NCBI GenBank assembly: GCA_028641055.1
Contig: CM054062.1
Coordinates: forward strand, 16,053,639-16,117,638
Origin: Alopecurus myosuroides
Lineage: Eukaryota > Streptophyta > Magnoliopsida > Poales > Poaceae
Reading direction: 5' to 3'
DNA: 64,000 nucleotides
The translations under genes were made by a program, and so were the position numbers. Shown here one piece after another: positions 16,219 to 24,293 of the stretch; within the stretch, counting starts at the first letter, position 1; the number at the start of each line of letters is the position of its first letter. The notes beneath the pieces are model-generated. The model worked only from the letters and a program-made list of their open reading frames with translations, searched no databases and was not told the DNA's origin.

Positions 16219-19200
16219 TTACGAATGAAATCGACGAAGTAGAGCTACATTCCAAGGGCGCTTGGTTTCCTCTCCAGCTTTATCTGCCCTGTTCGCCTGC
16301 GATGGGCGCACATCTACAAGGTAATACGCATCATTGTGCAGCGCTTTGCTCACAATAAAAGGCCCTTCCCAAGGAGGAGACAACTTGTGCATCCCGGCTG
16401 TGCGCTGCACAAGCCTAAGGACCATGTCTCCTTCTCGGAAAACCCTTGGGTTCACCTTTCGGCTATGATAACGCCGCAGGTTTTGCTGGTAGATAGCCGA
16501 ACGTGACAGGGTCAGCTCTCTTGCTTCTTCAAGCAGGTCAACGTCGTCTTCTCGAGCTTCTCTCACCTCCACCTCAGTGTAGAGGGCTACTCGGGGGGAG
16601 TCATGCTCTAAGTCTATTGGCAACACGGCCTCAGCCCCGTATACCAAGAAGAATGGCGTGTAGCCGGTTGACCGGTTAGGGGTAGTCCTTAGACTCCACA
16701 ACACCGCTGGCAACTCTTCTAGCCAACACCCAGGTGTTTTCAGCAACGGCTCGATCAGCCTTGGCTTTATGCCTGCCAGTACCATTCCATTTGCTCTCTC
16801 AACTTGCCCATTGGAGGCAGGGTGCGCGACTGACGCAACGTCTAGTCGGATACGCTTATCTCTGCAGAATCGCACCATTGCCCCCTCTGCAAAGTTGGTG
16901 CCGTTGTCGGTGATGATACTGTGCGGGTAGCCGTATCTCATGATCACATCCTTCACAAACTTCACAGCTGTGACTCCATCACACTTCCGAATAGGTTTCA
17001 CCTCAATCCACTTGGTGAACTTGTCCACCATGACCAAAATATGTGTCATATTGCCTTTAGCCGGCTTGAAGGGACCAACCATATCCAAGCACCAAACAGC
17101 AAATGGCCATGTGATAGGAATTGTTTTCAACTCGGAAGCAGGCATGTGAATCTTACTTGCAAACATTTGGCAGCCGTTGCACTTCCTCACAATATCTTCA
17201 GCTTGCTGTAGTGCAGTGAGCCAGTAAAAGCCATGCCGAAAAGCTTTCTTGACCAATGCCCGAGAAGAGGCGTGGTGCCCACATTCCCCTTGATGTATCT
17301 CCACCAGGATTTCTTCTCCCTCTTCTGGACTCACACAACGTTGCAGCACACCAGTGGCACTTCTCTTGTGCAGCACATCTCGGACTATAGTGTAGCCCTT
17401 GGACCTTCTCTGAATCTGCCTCGCAGTCACTTCATCTTCAGGTAAAGTACCGTCCCTTAGAAAGGATAATATGGGCATAGCCCAACTCGGTGTCTCCCGT
17501 ATGGGAAACACTGGTTCGTCCAGTTCCATTGGGACAGGCTCTTGCGGTTGCACAGGAGGAGTAGGAGCGCTTCTTTGCAGCCCGGACCGATTGGCGAGAA
17601 CCTCTTCAATGAATGCGACAGCTTCTGGGTTGAGGGCGGCAGTCCCCGAGTACGAAATGACAGTCCCCGAGTAGGGAGCGGCAGTCCCCGAGTAGGGAAT
17701 GGCAGTCCCCGAGTAGGGAATGGCAGTCCCCGAGTAGGGAACGGCAGTCCCCGAGTAGGGAACGGCAGTCCCCGAGTAGGGAGCGGCAGTCCCCGAGTAG
17801 GGAACGGCAGTCCCCGAGTAGGGAACAGCAGTCCCCGAGTAGGGAGCGGCAGTCCCCGAGTAGGGAACAGCAGTCCCCGGGTAGGGAACGGCAGTCCCCG
17901 AGTAGGGAACAGCAGTCCCCGAGTAGGGAGCGGCAGTCCCCGAGTAGGGAACGGCAGTCCCCGGGTTCCCTGCAGCACTCTCCCAGTCAATTTCCATTGG
18001 GTCAGATTCTTCATTTGGCAGAGAAGGAACAAAGATGGATTCCGAGTTGGGGGAAGGCTTGATGGATGGCTTCCTCAAATGCTCCAAGGCAATCCCTGCC
18101 GGGATGGACTGCCGAGAAGATCCCAACTTGGATAGCTCGTCTGCTGCTTCGTTCTCTGCTCGGTGAATGTGCTGGAACTCACAGCCTTCGAAAAACCCAG
18201 TCATTGACTGCACCAAGAAGCGATACGATGCCATGTTGGCATCCAAAGCATCCCAGGTACCTGAGACTTGCTGCACCACCAGATCTGAATCGCCATAGCA
18301 TATAATGCGCTGCACACCAACCTCCTTTGCTACTCGCAAACCATGCACCACTGCCTCGTACTCGGCTACATTGTTGGATGCCTTGAAGTGAATTTGTAGC
18401 ATGTACTTGAGTTGATCCCGCTTGGGTGATGTAAGCACAACACCAGCGCCAAGGCCTTCTTTTACCTTTGAACCGTCGAAATGCATCCTCCAATAGTTGG
18501 AAACTGGAGCGGGAGGTTCATACTGCATCTCGGCCCAGTCCACAAGAAACTCTGCCAGGACCTGAGACTTGATCGCTTCTCTTCTCGCGTACGCAGGAGC
18601 ATACGCAGCTAGCTCAATCGCCCACTTGGCCACTCTGCCACTCGCCTCCTTGTTACCCATGATATCCGAGATGGGAGCTGAACTCACAACAGTGACAGGG
18701 TGCTCCTGGAAATAGTGTTTCAGCTTCCTGGCGCCCAGGTACACACCATATGTCATCTTCTGGTAGTGCGGATAATTTTGCTTGGAACTGGACAGCACTT
18801 CACTGAGATAATAGACTGGGCGCTGCACACTCTTGCCTTCTTCTTCTCGCTCCACCACTATCACCACGCTGACTACTCGGTTAGTCGCGGCAATGTACAG
18901 CAGCATAGGTTCCTTGGGTAGCGGACTAGCCAAGACGGGAGCGCTAGCCAGCATTGCTTTCAGCTCATTGAATGCCACGTCCGCCTGCGGAGTCCAGACA
19001 AACTTGTCACTCTTCTTCATCAGCTGGTACAGAGGCAAGGCCTTCTCGCCCATTCGGCCCAGAAAACGGCTCAGAGATGCCAAACAACCCGTGAACTTCT
19101 GCACATCTTTCAGTGATCTCGGCAAATACATGCTCTCAATAGCTTTTATCTTGGAAGGGTTGGCTTCAATGCCACGACTAGAAACCAGAAATCCGAGTAG

Positions 19201-19854
19201 CTTTCCAGCCGGTACACCAAAGGTGCACTTACTCGGATTCAGTTTCATTTTGTACTTGCGTAGGTTAGCAAAGGTTTCCTCCAAGTCGGCAAGCAGAGTA
19301 TGTGTTTTATTCGTTTTGATGACAATGTCATCTACGTACACCTGCACATTCTTGCCGAGTTGGTCGTGCAAGCATTTCTGCATGCATCTCTGATAGGTTG
19401 CACCCGCATTCCTCAAGCCAAAACACATGACACGATAGCAATAAGCCCCGTACGGGGTAATGAAAGCAGTATTTATTTGATCAGCAGGGTTGAGTGCAAT
19501 CTGATGAAAACCCGAGTAGGCATCTATGAAAGATAACAGTTCACAGCCAGCAGTGGAATCGATCACCTGATCGATGCGAGGCAGCGGGAAAGGATCCTTG
19601 GGGCATGCCTTGTTCAAGTCGGTGTAGTCGACGCACATGCGCCATGCAGTGGCAGCCTTGGGATCCTCCTTCTTCTTCTCGACCATGACCGGGTTGGCTA
19701 GCCAATCCGGATGCAGCACCTCCATGATGAAGTTACTTATCAGCAGCTTGGTGATCTGATCACCGATGGCTTTCCTCCTCTCATCTCCGAAGCGGCGCAT
19801 AGCCTGCTTCACGGGCTTGGCGTCAGGACGCACATGCAAAGAGTGCTCAACCAA
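16219..19854 (-). CDS. Gypsy pol: reverse transcriptase, two RNase H domains, integrase
   Basis: The frame encodes 1211 residues from the first Met; it is open back to the TAG at 19939, so translation probably begins upstream as part of gag-pol. RT shows FIDAYSGFHQI near residue 109 and the catalytic YVDD at 173-176. A Gypsy-type RNase H follows. A second, RVT_3-type (archaeal-like) RNase H starts near residue 455 (MHFDGSKVKEG, later YGDSDLVV), as in Tat elements. A 16-unit repeat of GTAVPYS-like heptads follows (about residues 628-739). The integrase comes next, with HHCC residues near 855-895 and DDE residues in LDMVGPF, TDNGTN and GQVERANG (near 926, 981, 1016). No stop or frameshift is seen within this stretch. 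Confidence 0.93.
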   Translation of the reverse strand: MVEHSLHVRPDAKPVKQAMRRFGDERRKAIGDQITKLLISNFIMEVLHPDWLANPVMVEKKKEDPKAATAWRMCVDYTDLNKACPKDPFPLPRIDQVIDSTAGCELLSFIDAYSGFHQIALNPADQINTAFITPYGAYCYRVMCFGLRNAGATYQRCMQKCLHDQLGKNVQVYVDDIVIKTNKTHTLLADLEETFANLRKYKMKLNPSKCTFGVPAGKLLGFLVSSRGIEANPSKIKAIESMYLPRSLKDVQKFTGCLASLSRFLGRMGEKALPLYQLMKKSDKFVWTPQADVAFNELKAMLASAPVLASPLPKEPMLLYIAATNRVVSVVIVVEREEEGKSVQRPVYYLSEVLSSSKQNYPHYQKMTYGVYLGARKLKHYFQEHPVTVVSSAPISDIMGNKEASGRVAKWAIELAAYAPAYARREAIKSQVLAEFLVDWAEMQYEPPAPVSNYWRMHFDGSKVKEGLGAGVVLTSPKRDQLKYMLQIHFKASNNVAEYEAVVHGLRVAKEVGVQRIICYGDSDLVVQQVSGTWDALDANMASYRFLVQSMTGFFEGCEFQHIHRAENEAADELSKLGSSRQSIPAGIALEHLRKPSIKPSPNSESIFVPSLPNEESDPMEIDWESAAGNPGTAVPYSGTAAPYSGTAVPYSGTAVPYPGTAVPYSGTAAPYSGTAVPYSGTAVPYSGTAAPYSGTAVPYSGTAVPYSGTAIPYSGTAIPYSGTAAPYSGTVISYSGTAALNPEAVAFIEEVLANRSGLQRSAPTPPVQPQEPVPMELDEPVFPIRETPSWAMPILSFLRDGTLPEDEVTARQIQRRSKGYTIVRDVLHKRSATGVLQRCVSPEEGEEILVEIHQGECGHHASSRALVKKAFRHGFYWLTALQQAEDIVRKCNGCQMFASKIHMPASELKTIPITWPFAVWCLDMVGPFKPAKGNMTHILVMVDKFTKWIEVKPIRKCDGVTAVKFVKDVIMRYGYPHSIITDNGTNFAEGAMVRFCRDKRIRLDVASVAHPASNGQVERANGMVLAGIKPRLIEPLLKTPGCWLEELPAVLWSLRTTPNRSTGYTPFFLVYGAEAVLPIDLEHDSPRVALYTEVEVREAREDDVDLLEEARELTLSRSAIYQQNLRRYHSRKVNPRVFREGDMVLRLVQRTAGMHKLSPPWEGPFIVSKALHNDAYYLVDVRPSQANRADKAGEETKRPWNVALLRRFHS
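17636..17973. repeat. 21-bp minisatellite inside pol, about 16 units
   Basis: The unit is CAGTCCCCGAGTAGGGAACGG on the + strand, with limited changes at two or three positions. It is in frame and encodes the heptad GTAVPYS (variants A, I at the fourth position) on the minus strand. It lies between the second RNase H and the integrase. The period of exactly seven codons means gains or losses do not shift the frame. Confidence 0.95.
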
Positions 19855-19938
19855 CTCCCTCGGGACTCCTGGTAGATCCTCATTGGTCCAGGCAAAAACA
19901 TCCCGATTCTCACGGAGGAAGTGGATGAGCTCGCTTTC

Positions 19939-22900
19939 CTATTTCTCCGCCAACCCGGAGCCAATAATGGCTACGCGGTCGGGGAACTCAGGGTCGACTT
20001 GAATCTTCTTCGTCTCCTTGGCAGCTTGGAAAGCAGTGCCCTGCTGGATACTCGGCACACCTTGCGCGCCAGCCTGTGCGGACTGAGCCATGGCCACCAC
20101 CTCGTACATCTTCTTCTTCTCGGCAGCAATCACCATTGATTCCGCCAACTGGGAACCAGCAGAGGCACACTCAATGGATTTCTTGTAATCTCCCGAGATG
20201 GTGATGATGCCATTGGGACCAGGGATCTTCATCTTCAGATAAGCCACATGGGTGGAGGCCATGAACTTGCTCAGAGCAGGCCTGCCGAGTAGAGCGTGAT
20301 ATGGGCTCTGATGGTCCACCACCTCGAACTGCAGGCGCTCTGTGCGGCAGTTATCCCGAGTACCGAATAACACATCGATCCATACTCGGCCAATCGGGTT
20401 GCATGAGATCCCGGGCACAATGCCATGGAAGGTAGTCTTGCTAGGCAGCATCATGTTCTCGGCCAAGCCAAGCTTCTCGAGTGTGTCCTTGTACACAATG
20501 TTGATGCTGCTGCCGTTGTCGATCAGCACCTTACTGAACCTCACATTCTTCACGGGACCCAGGAAGGTAGGATCCAGCACCAAGGCATAGCTGCCCGGAT
20601 TGGGCATCACCTTGGGATGATCTACCCGGGACCAACGGATCTCCTTGTCGCACCAGTACATGTAGTGAGGAACAGCAGGAATCACTGCATTAACCTCCAT
20701 AGCCCGCCTGTGCTGCGACTGCTTGTCGTCAGGCTCAGAAGTGAAGATCATGTAGCTCTCGTGGTGCTCTTGGTACTGATTGGAGCCATTGCCCCCATTG
20801 TTGCCATTGTTGTTGTTGCCCTGGTAGTTGTTGTTGTTGCCTCTGTTGTTGTTGTTGTTGCGGTTGTAGTTGTTGTTGTTGTTGTTGTTGTTGCGGTATC
20901 TCTCATTGTTGAAGTACTGGTTGGCTCCTAAGGCCACCTGGTTCACGTTTTCCCTTCTCGGGTACACCGGCGGCCGAGCTGCGGGTGCCCGAGCAGGCTG
21001 CACACTGTCATTGGCATTGACTGCTGGCAGGGGAGGAGGAGGAGGCAAGCCATCACTCTTGATTGCCTCCCACCACTCGCACTGCCGAGTAGTGTGGTTA
21101 GCAGGCCTCGACGGATGGTGAGTATGAAAGCTGCATGGGCCATCCTTCATGTCATCGAAGACAAACTTCTTCGGCTGCTCGGAGTTCCCGCTACCCGACT
21201 GAGACCCGCGGAACGGCTTCTTGTTGCCCTGGCCCTGGTTCTGGTTTTGCCCGTAGGCTCCAGCAGGTTTCTGCCTTTGGCCACTACCGCCTCCAATGTT
21301 CACTGCATTGACCTCTTCGGGATCATACCGATTGTCTACCCGGCGCTTGTTGCGGAACTCGTTGCGCTTGTTGTTGTTGAAGTTTCTTCTCGGCTCAGAG
21401 GAGTCCATCAGTGGCTGAGTAGGATCACCGAGTGCGTACTGATCCGCAATCTTGATGGTCTCGGCCAGGGTGTTCGGCATCTCTCTCTGCAATCTCTGCC
21501 AAAGCATGCTGCCATGTCGGCAACCCTGCGCAAACCAAGTGATGGCCTGAGCCTCATTCACACCCTCACAGGTGTTCCTCAAGGTGCTCCACCGAGTAAG
21601 ATACTCGCGGTCCGTCTCGTCTTCTCGCTGCCTGCAAGCTGACAGCTGCTGGGGCCTATTCGGCCTCTTGTATGTACTCGTGAAGTTGCTGATGAATGCG
21701 TCCGAGAAGTCCAGCCAGCAGTTAATGCTGTTCTTGGGCAAGTTGTTGAGCCAAGTACGGGCTGGACCCTCTAGCATCTGCGGCACATAGCGCACCGCCC
21801 ATCTTCTGTTACCATTCGCGATGTGGACCGCGGTAACATAATCATTGAGCCAATCTTCAGGCTTGGTGCTGCCATTGTAGCTCTTTGTGCCTCTTGCAAG
21901 CTGGAAGCCCTTCACGGAAGGCTCGTTCATGATGCGCGGGCCAAAGCACTCGGGGCCAGGGGGGCCCGTGCTCTCCAGCCGCGCCGACAAACTGATACGG
22001 TCCAGCTGGTGCCTTGCGTCGCCAGGCGCCAGCACACGGTCACCAACACGGTCCCGAATATCATAGCCAGCCATCTCCATGGCCGAGTTGCCGTCATCAT
22101 ACCTGTCCACCTGCACCGCTGCAGGTTGCTCCACCGGGTAGGCGACTGGCGCCACAGCGCGCGGCTGCTGCCTCTGCCGAGTAGGCTGAGCTGCGGGTTG
22201 CCGAGAAGTACCCGGACGCGCGGCTTCTCGGACACGGCTTTGAGCTTGATGGGCTTGAGAGCCCGCTCTTGCAGCATTGTGTTCTTGCCCAGGCTGCTGC
22301 GGCACAGCAATCTGTTTCGCGGCAGCAGCCGGGTCATACACCTGCATCTGCCTGTCTCTGCCCGAGCGGCCGCTGCGGCTCTTCTCGCGGCTGGGATGCG
22401 GAGATGAGGCCTGATCGTTAGATCTAGCCGCGTGCGAATGCACCATCTGCGAAGCCCCAGCCCCCGGATTGGCCTTCCGGAACTCCTCGTTCTGCCTAGC
22501 AGCCTCCAACACTAACTCATTGAGCCTCTCTTGCTGCCTAATATGCGCATCGCCATCTAGGCGAGGCAACTCGGCAGCTACAGCCTCTGCAGCTCTAAGG
22601 GTTTTGGCGGGTGTACTGTATCTGGGCCTGGTGGAGGTGTTTGCGGTGGCGGACTGAGCGGGAGCCTCTACGACTGTTGCCATCTCGGCACCAAGGTTAC
22701 GCCGAGTAGCACCTACTCTGCTGGGCCTCCTAACAACCGGCGTGAAACCGTGAGCCCTGTTGTACTCAAGCTGATCTAGACTCAGCTCTAACCTCACCTT
22801 GTCCAACTCCGCCTGCTCGGCAAGCAGCTCCAAGCGTTGCCGCTCGAGCTGCTCCCTCATGGCCAGGAGCTCGATGTCGGTGGGGGTTGGCATGCCAGGC

Positions 22901-23229
22901 CGCGTAGCTGATGCGGGAATGGCTGCCGATGTGGAAGGCGGCATGTTGCTCTCCTTCTCGTAGGGCCGGTGTACCCTGCCACCAGCCGGTACGTCCACCT
23001 CCTCGACGACGGCCGCAGCGCCAGCGGCGGCTGCGCCAGCGTTTGCCACCAAGCCCGTCACCAGCACCTCAGCGCAGTTCGCAGAGCGAGACGCGGGCCT
23101 TCCGCGAGCAGCGATCACCGCGGGAGGATCCTCCGCGTCATGCACCAGCTCAGGGAACGCGCGGTTGGCGACGGTGGCGACGTAGACGAGGTGAGAGCCG
23201 AAGGAGACCACCGAGCCGCCCTCCGGCAT
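19939..23229 (-). CDS. Gypsy gag and aspartic protease
   Basis: I chose the ATG at 23229, downstream of the primer binding site; the frame itself is open further, into the LTR. It encodes about 1096 residues. The N-terminal third is low-complexity and helical (Glu/Leu/Arg-rich near residues 115-160). The capsid core is around residue 480-560 (TWLNNLP, FSDAFISNF, DETDREYLTRW). A zinc-binding-like CSFHTHH...TTRQC cluster is near residue 700. An Asn-rich tract follows (20810-20895). The aspartic protease has VLIDNGSSINIV near residue 900; the active motif is DNG rather than DSG/DTG. It ends at TAG 19939-19941, after which the same frame continues directly into RT. The TAG may be a nonsense mutation or a gag-pol readthrough site. 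Confidence 0.9.
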   Translation of the reverse strand: MPEGGSVVSFGSHLVYVATVANRAFPELVHDAEDPPAVIAARGRPASRSANCAEVLVTGLVANAGAAAAGAAAVVEEVDVPAGGRVHRPYEKESNMPPSTSAAIPASATRPGMPTPTDIELLAMREQLERQRLELLAEQAELDKVRLELSLDQLEYNRAHGFTPVVRRPSRVGATRRNLGAEMATVVEAPAQSATANTSTRPRYSTPAKTLRAAEAVAAELPRLDGDAHIRQQERLNELVLEAARQNEEFRKANPGAGASQMVHSHAARSNDQASSPHPSREKSRSGRSGRDRQMQVYDPAAAAKQIAVPQQPGQEHNAARAGSQAHQAQSRVREAARPGTSRQPAAQPTRQRQQPRAVAPVAYPVEQPAAVQVDRYDDGNSAMEMAGYDIRDRVGDRVLAPGDARHQLDRISLSARLESTGPPGPECFGPRIMNEPSVKGFQLARGTKSYNGSTKPEDWLNDYVTAVHIANGNRRWAVRYVPQMLEGPARTWLNNLPKNSINCWLDFSDAFISNFTSTYKRPNRPQQLSACRQREDETDREYLTRWSTLRNTCEGVNEAQAITWFAQGCRHGSMLWQRLQREMPNTLAETIKIADQYALGDPTQPLMDSSEPRRNFNNNKRNEFRNKRRVDNRYDPEEVNAVNIGGGSGQRQKPAGAYGQNQNQGQGNKKPFRGSQSGSGNSEQPKKFVFDDMKDGPCSFHTHHPSRPANHTTRQCEWWEAIKSDGLPPPPPLPAVNANDSVQPARAPAARPPVYPRRENVNQVALGANQYFNNERYRNNNNNNNNYNRNNNNNRGNNNNYQGNNNNGNNGGNGSNQYQEHHESYMIFTSEPDDKQSQHRRAMEVNAVIPAVPHYMYWCDKEIRWSRVDHPKVMPNPGSYALVLDPTFLGPVKNVRFSKVLIDNGSSINIVYKDTLEKLGLAENMMLPSKTTFHGIVPGISCNPIGRVWIDVLFGTRDNCRTERLQFEVVDHQSPYHALLGRPALSKFMASTHVAYLKMKIPGPNGIITISGDYKKSIECASAGSQLAESMVIAAEKKKMYEVVAMAQSAQAGAQGVPSIQQGTAFQAAKETKKIQVDPEFPDRVAIIGSGLAEK
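20810..20895. repeat. GTT microsatellite encoding an Asn tract in gag
   Basis: Runs of GTT on the + strand (AAC codons on the coding strand) give blocks of four to eight Asn residues broken by Tyr, Arg and Gly. A similar AAC run occurs in the Copia gag at 24356-24382. Confidence 0.9.
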
Positions 23230-23363
23230 GGCCTTGCCGCCGAAACAGCCGGCGTTGTCGGTGACGAAGTCGAAGGAGCCGAATCTGTGGACAAGGCCAC
23301 AGACCACGCGCTCCGCTGAAGAAGATCCCGTCCGAACAGTAACTCCAACCAGCGCCGCTGGTT

Positions 23364-23383
23364 GCCCCACGGTGGGCGCCAAC
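23364..23383 (-). promoter_or_regulatory. Primer binding site of the Gypsy element
   Basis: On the minus strand, directly inside the 5' LTR, the sequence reads TTGGCGCCCACCGTGGGGC, a form seen in many grass Gypsy elements. It fixes the element's orientation. I did not identify the tRNA. Confidence 0.85.
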
Positions 23384-24293
23384 TGTCGTGGTGGTGTCAC
23401 GGCAGATGCCATAGGATGGCTAAAGATGTGGGAACGATGGACGCTGGAGGTATTCGGGGAGGGATCACGCGACGAGTAGCCGCGTGAGGTAAGAACAACA
23501 AACTGCAAACAACACGATCTACCCAGGTTCAGGGCCCTCGTGAGGAGGTAAAACCCCTACTCCTGCCTCTCTGTATGTATTATGATATTTCTCCGAGTAG
23601 CCACGGTACAAAAGGTATCTCTACCGAGTAGCTTCACCCTGCTCCGAGTAGGGCTAGGTCAAGAACTTAGGGTTTCTAGGGTGCTTGTGAACTATGAGCG
23701 CCGTGAGCGTTAGAGCATGCCCCGCGCAGGAGGCGGCTGGGCACCTTATATACACGATGCCCAGCCGGATACGTCCAAATACGAACAAGTGTCGACATAG
23801 TGTGCACACCGTCCTTCTTCCGGGTCCTCGCTGACAGCTTTGGTTCCTAACCTTGGCTGCATCCGGAAAGTCGTTGGGCAAAACTAGGGGACAGACTGGT
23901 ACTACTGTACCTAGGCACAGAGTAGGCCCCCCTTATCCTGCCACGGCCTGCTTCCATGCTGTCACTGTCAGGCAGGCCGGTACCCGATGAACAGTAGTTC
24001 GAATGCTGCCAAGTACGGACACAGGATACGCGGGATCCTGTGTCAGAACGGCTCCTTTGACTTTCTGGCCCGAGTAGGTTCCCGCCAATTGTTCCCGCCA
24101 ATTGTACTCGGGCCAACTTTCTACTCGAACAGATAGAACTTGCTTGATATCTCCTGCTGGGCATCTTGAGGAGAAGCCGAGTAGCAGTCGACCGGGTAGC
24201 GAGTACCAGGTAGTCGGCTACTCGACCAAACCTCTCTTCCGTAAGCTGCCTTTACCACTTGTCTTTACCCTACTCGGGGGTAACCCCCCGACA
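23384..24293 (-). repeat. 5' LTR of the Gypsy element
   Basis: It has the same boundaries and length (910 bp) as the LTR at 8902-9811, with TGTC and GACA ends. No difference was found between the two in the stretches compared, including short open frames that translate identically. This suggests a very recent insertion. Confidence 0.95.

Larger units (their letters stand above)
8902..24293 (-). mobile_element. Complete Tat-type Gypsy LTR retrotransposon with an antisense gene
   Basis: The element is 15,392 bp, flanked by the 5-bp duplication CTAAC (8897-8901 and 24294-24298), with two 910-bp LTRs that read as identical. Gag-pro and pol lie on the minus strand. A multi-exon gene lies on the + strand between pol and the 3' LTR. 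The order gag, protease, RT, RNase H, a second RVT_3-type RNase H, integrase, then an antisense frame, fits the Tat lineage of plant Gypsy elements (Retand/RIRE2/Grande group); this lineage name is inferred from architecture. It is inserted in the gag gene of an older Copia element. Apart from one in-frame TAG between protease and RT, it appears structurally complete. Confidence 0.93.

Noticed and set aside
17636..17973. Regular repeats that might suggest a CRISPR array
   Set aside because: There are no spacers; it is a gapless 21-bp minisatellite inside a coding frame of a plant retrotransposon.
17457..18135. Long open frames in other phases over the minisatellite
   Set aside because: A period divisible by three keeps all frames open; only the pol frame has flanking domains.
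20425..20931. A 168-codon + strand frame with a Val/Leu-rich tail
   Set aside because: It is the complement of gag-protease; the Val-rich end is the GTT microsatellite read on the wrong strand.
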